From Marasmius tenuissimus (taxonomy: Eukaryota; Basidiomycota; Agaricomycetes; Agaricales; Marasmiaceae): DNA of 64,000 nucleotides. The stretch spans positions 2,232,001 to 2,296,000 of the forward strand of contig JAQOTA010000046.1 in NCBI GenBank assembly GCA_029532415.1. The letters run 5' to 3'. A model generated the notes under the pieces. That model had not been told where the DNA came from. It ran no database searches and was given only the letters and a program-made list of their open reading frames with translations. This document shows, piece after piece, positions 47,330-57,700 of the stretch. Both the position numbers and the translations under genes were made by a program. The first letter of the stretch is position 1; each line of letters opens with the position of its first letter.

Positions 47330-47830
47330 GAGAGGAGATGGAGACGGGAGATGAGAAACAGGAGACAGGTCGTGTACAACATGCCAGAGATGGGAGAAGT
47401 CAATATTCTAGGTATGGGAACTTCAGCCTAGCTAACCATTGCGCCTACCTGACCCTACACATTGTATGATATCATTATCCCTTTGCCCTACATTACTCAT
47501 ATACTCCTCCATACTCCACAACCCTTTGCCTTACTGATCGTACTTACTCCTACGTACATCATGCACAGTTGGACCTACATCATGCACAGTACATTCTACT
47601 CCATTCTACCATATTCTAGCTATCTTGTACTCTCGTATATAAGCTAGCTAGGAATACCATACTACCTCAGCGGTTTGTTTACCACCGTCTGAGGCTTTCT
47701 GCCTTCTCTCTTTCTCCTGCTCCCTGCAGTATTGCAACTGGAGACATGGCCATGTACACAGTACAGTGTGCCAGAGACAGGAGACATGGTTATGCACAGC
47801 ACGCCGGAGACTATACGAAACAATGAACTT
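47330..47830. other. Unresolved insertion inside the RT gene
   Basis: About 500 bp without coding content between two adjacent RT blocks. Contains near-repeats of GGAGACATGG...CATG...GGAGAC at 47740-47810 and a related string at 47345-47395, plus a TATATAAGCTAGC promoter-like site near 47636. It could be a solo LTR or intron with insertion; no target duplication was found. Confidence 0.4.
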
Positions 47831-47929
47831 ACCAGTTCTGCAAACTTTGAGGCGGTATCGAATCACATTGGGAAATCCTCCTTATCAATGAAAGAATTCA
47901 TGGCCGGGAAATCCCTTGACTCTTTCAAT

Positions 47930-48293
47930 TAGGGAATAGCACGGGGGTCCCTGCGGGGATTTTAGGTCCCCCGTCCCCCGCCCCATGAGAACATCACCCC
48001 GCCCCGCCAACCCGCGGGGTTTTAGTTGTTATTTCTATTTCACACACAGTAAATCCAGTTCCTTCGAGGAAAAACACAAAATCAAAGATGTTATACTATA
48101 CTTATAAGTCTCTAGAATATATTATAGTTTGTATTTGGTGAATACATGGACTGAAGTTTTGAAAAATCAAGTATATACCCCGGCAGGGATGAGCCAGGAA
48201 TTGCCGCAGGGTGAGATCTGAACCCTGTCCCCGTCCCTGCCTACGGGTTTTCCTGCGCCCCGCACCACCCCGCCAAACCTGCGCTGTTCCCTA
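47930..48293. mobile_element. hAT-like MITE (364 bp) in the RT gene
   Basis: Ends TAGGGAATAGC and GCGCTGTTCCCTA form short inverted repeats, with GC-rich subterminal regions (multiple CCCCGC/GCGGGG). Flanks ctttcaat (47922-47929) and cttttgat (48294-48301) agree at 6 of 8 positions, fitting an aged 8 bp target duplication. Removing the element plus one flank copy joins the RT frame without shift. Confidence 0.78.
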
Positions 48294-48818
48294 CTTTTGA
48301 TAAGTGCCGACATACCCTGTACTTGGGTGGCTTCCCTGATCCCTGGTCTTGCACCGCTATGATGAGTGGTGAGGACATGAACAGTCCCCTCATAATGGAC
48401 TCCATCTCCTCCTTGGAGAAAGGTCCACTGAACCTCCCGCAATCCAGTTCAGATTGGGTGTACCCGTCCACGACATCAGGGTATTGGAAGCAAGTCTGGT
48501 GGTTTCGAATGATGGTTGTGCGTTCAAGGTTTGGCATATGCCCAAGAGGGAAACCATGTCAGATGTTATGCGTGAGGTTCAGGTATAAGTTGGTGTTTTG
48601 ATAACGCATGTTCAAATGTGTCAGCGTCGTATGGGGTTACAATTCTGTTGTATAGTTCATTGTGAAGGGGGTCATCTGATATGGGCAGACGGGTAATGAT
48701 AGAGGTGGAGAGATCGGCGTATACGAGTTGTTCAGGAACAGAGAAGCCAGCAAAGAGGAGTTCGAGTTCAACGAGACCCTCATTTTCGGTCGGAGGAGGA
48801 AGGTTCTGCTGGTTGTTC

Positions 48819-50655
48819 TCAGCAGGACCAGGAGAAGGCGTTATGAGAGGCGCTGCCGCAGAAAGTACAGGAGTGCTCAAAAGAGCAGTTGCTGGAACAT
48901 CTCTTGCCGGAGATAGTCCACAGTATGCAGATGGGTTTCTTGGTGGACGGGTGAACAATCTTGAGGTTGTCGAGCTTGGCCCATAACGTTGGTCCATGGG
49001 ATGAGTTGTGTTCGGTCAACTTGTGACCTCGGTTGGAGCAGAGTAAGCAGCAAGAGGACTGGGAACTACCCTTGCTGCTCCCTTGAAAGGGACGCAAGCA
49101 GTCGTTCTTGTTCCTAGAGCGTGAGTGGTCATCCTCATTATACCTCCTACGCTTAGAGTCCCTCTCCGCTCGGTCCTTCTCAGCCTCCTCTTTCATCTCC
49201 TTCTTCAACTTCACATGATCCTTCACCCTCATGTAGTTCGTGGGGTCAAACTTCCACGAATGCTGGAATCTCTCCCTCCTGATGCGAAGCTCTTCGGGCT
49301 TCCACCAGTGATACATCTCTTCTGCATCAGCGAATGCCTTGAAAGCCTCGACGTGTCTCTGAGCCCATGCCACGCAAAGAGCCACTCCCCCATGCCTCTC
49401 TTCCCTCTTAATCTCAAATCCCCACCAGTTATCCAACGCCTTCGTCGCCTGCGTGTAGGTGAGTCCTTTGAGTCCTGTTTCCATGATATTGAGTTTGGTC
49501 TTCAAGTCAGCTATGCCCAAGACCTTGAATGTGCTGCATGTCATAGAATGTTCCTTGGCCTCAATAACATGTTGGTGAGAGTGCAGGTATTCAAGGTTTT
49601 TGGGTGTGAAGAAAGCGAGAGGGACGGGTAGGTTGCTAGCATAGTCTGCATAATTGAAGAGAATGTCGGGATATGTTGGAACGTGGAGTTTTGTCTCGTC
49701 TCTGTCTCTCTCGACAACTACTGGTACCAGGATCTTCTCACTGTGCTTTGCCGCCGTGGGTTCGGGGGTTGAGTTGTTGCTGTCCGTTGGGGTAGATCTA
49801 TCTTTCCTCCAACCTCTCTCTATCTCTGCTGCCTTATCCGGTGTCAACCACTCCTTAATCTTCTCGAAATATGACTTAGTTTTCAACTTCTCTTCCTCCT
49901 CTTCCGTGTATGCCCATAACGAGGCTTGTGGTGAAGCCGGGCGGCAGTCTAGCATTGCCACTGGTTGGTTTGAGTTTGAACCAGTTTGATGTTGGTTCAG
50001 CCCAGTTTGAACTGGTTTAAACCACCTTGAAATATAAAATCTCATTATGAATAAATTGGCATTTGAAGTTGACTGAATAGATGAATATAGTGCCTCTGAG
50101 GTCTTTGGAGTCATGAAGAATGCTAGCTGAAGGATTAACTTGAGTAAAAGAAGAAATTTTTCTGAAGGGGTGTCTGACCCCATCCAAGCCTCATCTGACA
50201 TGTCATGGGAAATGATAGCTACAGCTATCTCTTGATATCCAAAACTCTAAAACAATGTTAGAGGTCTCTCACTTGGTCATAAACAACTGCTAAATCAGTA
50301 TAACGCACTGTCAAAATTACTTTCAAAATGCTCATTACCAAACTGGTTTGTCAAACCATTTTTGAAACCATGGTTCAAACCAACCATTGACAACACTACG
50401 GCAGTCCTCTGAGTCGAGGTTTGCGATGCTTTGTCCATCTTGGGCCTTCTTGTCGTTATTGCGCTTCCATATCGCCAGATTCTCCTTTAACTTGTACACC
50501 AGACCTGCTGTCCTCATGATTTCAACGAGTTTGGCAGGTGTATGTGTCTTGCGTTGACGATTTTTGTTCGACAGGGAATTTGCTTTGACCAGGCCGAGTC
50601 TGGCTCTCAATCTGTCGGTTCTCGTTGGGGGTGGTGGCGAATTACCCTGGGTCAT
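48819..50655 (-). pseudogene. Gag-like ORF of the DIRS/Ngaro-like element
   Basis: Upstream piece 50655-50335 (from MTQGNSPPPPTRTDRLRARLG, through KLVEIMRTAGLVYKLKENLAIWKR) and downstream piece from about 49960, starting AMLDCRPASPQASLWAYTEE. They are separated by a 433 bp insertion. The second piece has a helical part (KSYFEKIKEWLTPDKAAEIERGW; FKVLGIADLKTKLNIME; ALDNWWGFEIKREERHGGVA), a charged linker (KKEMKEEAEKDRAERDSKRRR), and C-terminal Cys/His clusters (CLLCSNRGHKLTEHNSSH, RCSSNCSFEHSCTFCGSASHN). This resembles the nucleic-acid-binding Gag of fungal tyrosine-recombinase elements, a family often annotated as hypothetical proteins in Agaricomycetes. Confidence 0.65.
49963..50395. mobile_element. 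Short TIR insertion (about 433 bp) in the gag-like ORF
   Basis: Ends GGTTGGTTTGA and its complement TCAAACCAACC, with further loose similarity (AACCAGTTTG/CAAACTGG) inside. It splits the gag-like frame. Flanks attgccact and attgacaac are similar but not identical, so the target duplication is uncertain. Confidence 0.6.
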
Positions 50656-51065
50656 GTTCGAAGTGTGATGAGACGCAAAAAAAGAGCTGGAGAGCGATAT
50701 GGAGGTGAGGAGATGAGCACAGAAGAGAGGAAACGTTTAGGCGCCTAAATGGCATACGTGCTCATCTTCTCACGTCAATCTCATCCTATGATAAGAGGCG
50801 AGGCACAAGCCTCTTACCTCGGAATTTAAATTTGCGTTTTCATGTGAAGCTGCTGCACATAGACATATAATCACATTGTGGCCATATAAGACAGGTCGCT
50901 AAGTGAAAAATAATTTTCAGCACCCCAAGGAACCCTCCTCCATTTGGAGTCGGGAATAGTCTTGCCAAGCCAGGCAGCTACATCCACCCTAAAAGGGAAC
51001 CCGGCTACAGCATCTGGCTTGGCAAGACTAAGTCGGGAAATACACCCTCGGGCTTCCAAAGGTAT
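50656..51065. other. Intergenic region with a 16 bp inverted repeat
   Basis: Nothing coding. AGTCTTGCCAAGCCAG (50958-50973) is perfectly inverted at 51014-51029 with a 40 bp loop; it may be the end region of the adjacent tyrosine-recombinase element. Confidence 0.4.
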
Positions 51066-51070
51066 CTTGT

Positions 51071-51786
51071 TGTTACATCCATGCCGGTTCCGGGGTTTCC
51101 GAAGGCTTCTATCCACCTTCCGGAGATTCCGATACTCGGAATCTACTTTATGTTTCTCTTCCTTCACGATCCTTTCTGGAACATGACTTTGGATTCCGAC
51201 GTTGTGTCCCTGGTACTTACAGATCGGAGATACATATACACCGTTCATTTCCAAGTAGTACGTAGACTCTACATTCCGACATTCCACTTTCCATTCTATC
51301 ATGACTCATCCCGTACATTCCATTCTGACACTTCATTTCCGATTCATCTCCGACTCCGGGACTTCACCCTCCGTCTTGGTTTCCGTACTGTACATATATT
51401 CTCTCCCGCTCTTGACTCACCTTCGGTACTACGATTGCTGGAACCCCTTTGGAGGTCTTGGAGATCAACACATATATAAGCTAGGTACTTCACGACTTGT
51501 ATTCCTCAGAATTAAAATCAACTTGGTTTCTGTTTTATCTCATTTGTCTCATTCTGTCTCTTTATCTCTATCTCCTCTACATCTTTATCTTCCTTTCCCT
51601 TCCAGTCAAGGACAACTCAACTCAACGGTGTCGTTGGCAAAACCTTCAGCTATTGTCCAGCCATCCGTTCGGCCTTCCGGTCGTCGGAACCTCTCTCCAA
51701 CTCCAACTAGTCCATCCCGGCTCGTCAGCTTCCGTCTTTTCCGCTCGGACTTCCGTCCGGGCTGTCATATCTGCACGATCCTAACA
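51071..51786 (+). repeat. Solo LTR (family 1, copy 2)
   Basis: 716 bp, TGTTACATCC to ATCCTAACA, bounded by a perfect 5 bp target duplication CTTGT (51066-51070 and 51787-51791). Matches 39252-39963 nearly throughout. Contains TATATAAGCTAG near 51474. Confidence 0.92.
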
Positions 51787-51791
51787 CTTGT

Positions 51792-52430
51792 TCAGATTTG
51801 TGGCCAGTGATTTGACGGCTGAAGCTCTCCAGTGCTTTGAATTCTTCAAAGACACTCTCCGTGAGCTTGACCACTTCTGTGCTTCTGTCCTCTGATCCAG
51901 TGGACACCTTGACTTTGGACCTTGGGACGACAGAGCCTGGTGGAGTACTCACTACAATGTAAGTTACTATCAAGTACGAAGCACTATTGACAACATCTGA
52001 TCCTTCTCACTACTTCCCATTATAATTGCAGATGTTCAACAATTGAATTCACAATGCAGCAGCCTGCGCAGTGAGAAGTTTTCGCCATTCTTCCAAACAG
52101 TGCAGAATACCTAATTACTTTGTGACTGCAGCACCACGACTACTCCACGCCTGTAAGCATGCATTTCCTCTAGCTGCAAGAAGTCAAATTGGTTAACATT
52201 TGCCATGCAGAGAACCGCTCGTTGTGTCAACTGTCCAGGAAACTATTGTTGTTGTGACCACTCTGACTCCTGGCACGCTTTCTTTGTTGCTGCGATGGTG
52301 AGCACTTGACCAATCGACCACAACAATTATTCCAAAGGTTTAATCTAATTTGTTGCCTCTATGTAGCCCGCATTCAGCTACAGGCTCTGTGCCACTGAGG
52401 TTCTGGAGCTGACCTTCATTGTTATGACTG
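51792..52430 (+). pseudogene. Truncated paralogue of the Ser/Thr-rich gene at 36.2 kb
   Basis: Small exon-like pieces: VDTLTLDLGTTEPGGVLTT (about 51900-51960), TTTTPRL, and EPLVVSTVQETIVVVTTLTPG (about 52208-52270). The last two match TTTGTSTTP and EPVVVSTVQQTIVIVTAL of the 36 kb gene, including the intron acceptor context. No start or stop; the left boundary coincides with the solo LTR. Confidence 0.6.
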
Positions 52431-53275
52431 CATGCTAAAGCCGATCCTTCTAGCGTCCTTAATTCTGGCTGGAAGTCTGTTTCGTTGATTGGTTGCGAGC
52501 CACGTGTATTGACGACATCCTCAGAAAACTCGGCGAGGACTTCATGTGGCATAACTTGGGGGTTGATGTCTGTCACTCCACTGGCTGCTCATACTTCAAT
52601 ACTGTAATGACTCGTTTCTCGAGCCTCCTGAACTTTCCTCTAAGGTTGACAACCTCTGCTATTGCAGCTCTAGCACACTCACATCACTCCAGCCCTCATG
52701 TAAAATGTAGGCTTTCATTCTCTATCACACATGCTTACGTGGGCTAATCCCTTCGTCCCACTCCAGAGAGCCCAGCAACGCCGTCCCATCCAATTCTGGT
52801 GAGGCTCGGCTTTTGAATGATGGACAGGCCCCATGCCACAATTCGGGCCTGCCATCGCGTTCTGCTCTGAGCTCAGGTGGGGCCAGAATGATGAGCTTCC
52901 AATATGCTGCCATTGTAGCACTAGTATACCTCACTATTTCCCCCTATCTCTTTGGTTACTTGTGAACAATAATTGTTTGATCCTGAATCTGCAATTTCCA
53001 TATTTGACCACTTGTGTTACAAAGACTTATCACTTGTGTATCAATCTAGAGTGGCACTGGCATGGTCTCCAAGCCTTATATATCAAGCACGAGTGCCCAT
53101 AGTGCAGCCAATCGCCTTGTTACCATTGTGTCTCCAATTCACCACTCTGCACGGGGGCGTGCTTGGAAATTGCCGAGAAAATGGGAGCTCTGCATATTGA
53201 AGAAATGATTGCATCCAGTCTTTGCGTCGGCCCAAGCGCACCATAATCCTTCGACGAAAAAAGGCAGGTAGACTG
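52431..53275. other. Spacer between Ser/Thr-rich relic and gypsy element
   Basis: Only short ORFs; nothing recognised. The right edge ends at the ACATC target duplication of the gypsy element. Confidence 0.3.
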
Positions 53276-53280
53276 ACATC

Positions 53281-54001
53281 TGTCATGAATTTCCCTCCTA
53301 TCTTGTCTTTTCTCCTTATCTTATCATTTTCCATCTTATCTATATCTTATCCCTCACATGACTCATATCTTATCATATAGACACATGGTAGATACATGAA
53401 GGGACCCACATGCTGTAGACACATGTTGGTCCTGTTTCAGATACTGTTTCATGATGTCATACCTTGATGTCATACCTCACCGTAGACACACGCCGTAGTT
53501 CTCTCAGTAGAATACTGACCTATTTCAATCAATTCGGATGTCACAGGTCACACACCCCCTAGTATCTGAAATTTTTTCGGATGGTCACTAGGTCACAGGG
53601 GGGTCATCCGAAATGTTCCGAAATGTGACAAAATTTCGGGCAGCCCAGAAAAGCCAGAAAATCCGATTTTCTGCCATTTTTCGGCCCGAATCCGGTGCAT
53701 TCTGCCAATTTTGACTGCAGCCTGCTGAGTCCCTTACAGTTCCATACAAAATTTCCGTTGGTGTCACCAGTCACCAACCTGCCATCCGAATTTACGCCAG
53801 AAAATTTTTTGGTCACACGGGAAACCCCATCCAAATTGATTGAAATAGGTCAGTATAAGAAGTAGATACTCTGCATGTATTCCCCAGTCTTGAGCTGGTT
53901 TATTCCTCACCAGTATATAGTTCTCTCTTCTTTGCTTTGTTCCCTCTTGTCTGAAAGCTTAGTGCAATGCGTCACCAGGTCAGATCTGGTGATTGCTGAC
54001 A
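53281..54001 (+). repeat. 5' LTR of the gypsy element (contains a MITE)
   Basis: Without the 339 bp MITE and its 2 bp TA duplication the LTR is about 380 bp. TATAAG at 53854-53859 is ~30 bp before AGTCTTGAGCT (53886-53896), the likely transcript start. Very similar to the 3' LTR outside the insertions of each. Confidence 0.9.
53515..53853. mobile_element. Tc1/mariner-like MITE (339 bp) nested in the 5' LTR
   Basis: Terminal inverted repeats CTGACCTATTTCAATCAATT / AATTGATTGAAATAGGTCAG, 1 mismatch in about 25. Flanked by TA on both sides (53513-53514, 53854-53855). The 3' LTR supplies the empty site (gtagtatataagaag). Confidence 0.87.
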
Positions 54002-54003
54002 TT

Positions 54004-54014
54004 AGCTCAAGACT
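54004..54014 (+). promoter_or_regulatory. Putative self-primer binding site
   Basis: AGCTCAAGACT starts 3 nt after the LTR and is the exact reverse complement of AGTCTTGAGCT at 53886-53896 in the LTR, as in Tf1-type self-primed elements. I saw no match to a tRNA 3' end here. Confidence 0.75.
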
Positions 54015-54740
54015 TCCTTATTCCTCTTGACTGTCACACATCCCTCTACCCCAAACCTTTGATCTTTCATATTACATCCTATCCTCTATCCTGAAACCTT
54101 GATCCTACACACTACACCTCCCTTATCTTATCCTACGCATTCCATAACCTCACACACCTTTTCCCATTTCATCATCTTTCCCCTCCGCCGGTGACTGGAT
54201 AAATCCCACGTATATTTCCAGGTATACTGTTGGTCTCGCTGAGTTGGCTGCCCGAAGAAGGTCCAGCGCACCCAATCAGTGAAAGAAGCCACTTTTATTG
54301 AAACGAGCTTTGGCTATTCTCCTTCATTGGGGGTAGTTTAGGGGCCAATTCCCCTTCCCAGGAAGACTTTGGCTATCTCAGCTTCTAAACTGAGAGACAT
54401 CAGCTGGGCAATTGCAAATTGATAGAAGTTCTCAGGCTCTGTTGCTATGTATTTACATTTACTTACATACGGTACAACCCAGGGTTGGTTTCCTTACAAA
54501 GCCAATTGACAAAGAACAAGTTTAGTTTCGAAGGAAAGTCAAACTAGACAAGTTGATACAATAGATACCTTTACGATAGAACCCGCATCTACCTGAGTGA
54601 GGTAGTCGGTGAAGAAGGAGACGAATGATTGATCTGTGATCAAAAATATAAGATCTCAATCAGTTTAGTAGTGGACTTTAGATTACATTTTACCTTACAA
54701 AACCAAGAATACCACACTTTAACCCGCACACCCACACACC

Positions 54741-57700
54741 ATGAACCACGTTCAACAACCCGCTCCTGACTTCCTCACTCTCCTATGGGTCTTATATCAG
54801 ACGATCCTCCTATGGTACAAGGGTGTAACAGCCAACACCACCCAATCCATTAACCCTATTGAAGTAATTCCCAACTGCACACAACCACCCACAACACAAG
54901 AACCCAAGATAGATCTATCACCACCACCAAAGAAAGATACCATCCCAGTTCCAGGGAAAATGGACAGGGAAACCATGAAGAGGAAAGGCCTGTGCTTTAA
55001 ATGCCAAAAGCCAGGACACAGATTCTTTGATTGCCCTGAAGAAGGGGACAAAGAGAAGGAGAGACCTGATGTTCAGACAATGACACAGGAAGACAGAAAC
55101 GGATTGTTGAAAAATTTGTTGGACCAGGACCCTGAAAGAACCCCTGGAAATAGTGAAAACTCCAGAGGGAAGCACACTTTTCGATTTGTAGACCATAGCT
55201 TAGTCATTCCAGAAATAGACGATGCACTGAAACAAATTGAAAAGAGTCCACGGTTCAACAACTGGCAGCTGCAACCCTGGACAAGCCAGTGGTACGCACA
55301 ACGGTTATGGCAAATGCCCTTGGACATGGGAATCATCTTACTCAGAACAATGGTACACCCAAAGAGACGAGTTGAATGCACTGAACTAGTTCTAAGAGAG
55401 CTCAATCTACTGAATAACTGGAATGTTGTTGAAGCTCTTAATGAACTAAAGACACCACCCCGCTACATTCGAGGAAACGGAAGCCAAACGAACATAGATC
55501 TGGTTGTCACTACACTAGATGATCAAAGATCTCTAGATGTAAAGGCACTACTCGATAGTGGGTGCACAGGCAGTGCAATCAATGAACGATTCGTTTGAGA
55601 ACATGGCATTAATACCAAGAAGTATGTCAGATCGATCCCTGTATACAATGCAGACGGAACACTCAATTCCGGAGGTCCAATCTCGGAATATGTTGATCTG
55701 AGAGTCACAATAAGAAATCATGTCGAGACACTTAGCTTTGCAGTTACCAACCTTGGCAAAGCTGATATATTTATTGGTCATGAATGGCTTAAGCAACACA
55801 ACCCTAGTGTTGACTGGCAAACAGGAGAAATTCTGTTCAATAGATGCCCTGAAGAATGCTGACCCGTTGAATCTGATGCCAAACCAGAAGATGATCCTGA
55901 TGAGGACGATGATCCAGAGATAGAAGCTGGAGATTGAATACTTGTAGTAGACATCCAACAGGAATTACACATACGAGCTCAAGAAAATGTGTTCACCAAA
56001 CTGGCACATGAAGCCAAGAAGGGAAAGGAAGAGCAGACCTTTGAAGAGATTGTTCCAGAAGCATACCAGGACTTCAGGGACATCTTTGATAAGAAGGATT
56101 TTGACCAATTACCACCAAGACACCCCTGGGACCATGCCATCGAATTGATCCCAGGAGCAAAAGGTCAGAACTCTGCTAAGATATACCCTCTCAGCCCGGC
56201 AGAACAACAAGAGCTTGATGTATTCCTAGAGGAGAACTTGAGAACTGGTCGAATTCGACCATCTAAGTCACCAATGGCATCACCCTTCTTCTTTGTCAGA
56301 AAGAAGGATGGGAAACTGAGACCTGTACAAGACTACAGAAAACTCAATGAGCAGACAATCAAAAATCACTATCCTCTGCCATTGACACAGGAACTCATTG
56401 ACAAACTCAAAGGCACTGTTTGGTTTTCAAAGATGGATGTTCGATGGGGTTTCAATAATATCAGGATCAAGGAGGGAGATGAATGGAAGGCAGCATTCCT
56501 CACAAACAGAGGGATGTTTGAACTGCTTGTCATGTTTTTCGGTCTGACCAATTCACCTGCAACATTCCAGACAATGATGAATACCATTCTCCATGAAGAA
56601 ATCAACACAGGGAAAGTCGTTGTATACATGGACGATATCCTTGTCTTCACAAAGACGTTGGAGGAACACAGGGAGATGGTCTGCCAAATCCTAGATAAGC
56701 TTCGTGCACACAAGTTGTACTTGAAACCAGAGAAATGCCAATTTGAACAACTAGAGATTGAATTCCTTGGTTTGATTGTTGGAAAGGGACAAGTCAGAAT
56801 GGATCCAGTCAAGGTGAAAGCTGTCAGTGAATGGCCCACACCAAAAGACAAGAGGGATGTACAACAGTTCCTCAGATTCATCAACTTTTACCAACGTTTC
56901 ATCCGAGATTTCTCACATGTGGCACATGCTTTGCACAAGCTAACTGGGAAACAGAGCTGGGAATGGATAAATGCACAAGAAGAGGCCTTTAACAACCTGA
57001 AGATAAGAGTCATAATGGCCCCTGTGCTAGCCATACCCAGAGATGATGGGAAATTCCGCATTGAAGCAGATTCATCAGACTTTGCAGTAGGGGCTATACT
57101 ATCACAGTACCAAGATGGCAAATGGAAACCAATTGCATTCCTTTCTCACTCGCTAAATGAAGCAGAGAGAAATTATGAAATCTACGACAAGGAAATGCTT
57201 GCCATTGTGATAGCCCTTCGTGAATGGAGACAATACCTGTTGGGTACTATGGAAGATTTTGAGATCTGGACAGATCATAAGAACCTCGAATACTTCAGAA
57301 AACCACAGGATTTGAACCAACGACAGGCCAGATGGGTAACTATGATGCAGGACTACCACTTTACCCTGCACCATAAACCTGGATGGCAAAATGCTAAAGC
57401 GGACTACCTGTCAAGACAAGCAGGTCATGAGAGGGGGGTAAATGACAACAAAAATGTTGTTTTACTCAAACCAGAACTTTTTCGCCTCATTGTCATAGCA
57501 TCACTAGACAAAAGCATAATGACTCGGATCAAAGAAAACAAAGATTGAGATCAGTCTGTGATTGAATCATTGACTAAGAAGGAAAAAGGCTGGGAAGAGA
57601 ATGACGATGTTGTCACATGAAAGGACAGGGTCTATGTTCCTAAAGATGAAAAGCTTAGGGAAGATATTATTCATCTTCATCACGACACCTCCCTAGCTGG

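Larger units (their letters stand above)
45935..48997 (-). pseudogene. Reverse transcriptase/RNase H of the DIRS/Ngaro-like element
   Basis: In order on the minus strand: a Pro-rich linker (48997 onwards) leading to NELYNRIVTPYDADTFEHAL; HNIRHGFPLG; QSELDCGRFSGPFSKEEMESI; YRVCRHLSK, where a 364 bp MITE interrupts; NSFIDKEDFPM then an in-frame TGA; an unresolved insertion at about 47330-47830; STAHEGFQASSKDIEKFHHTALV; FYMDHCFPFGAASASSNSG; the RT active site VKYVDDLANG; then RNase H-like MGLYVDASTDWGIGIVIGD and FDIVYVKSERNLADPISHG (45935-46702). These are the expected RT, thumb/RNase H blocks of tyrosine-recombinase retroelements. The stop and the insertions make it inactive. Confidence 0.8.
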
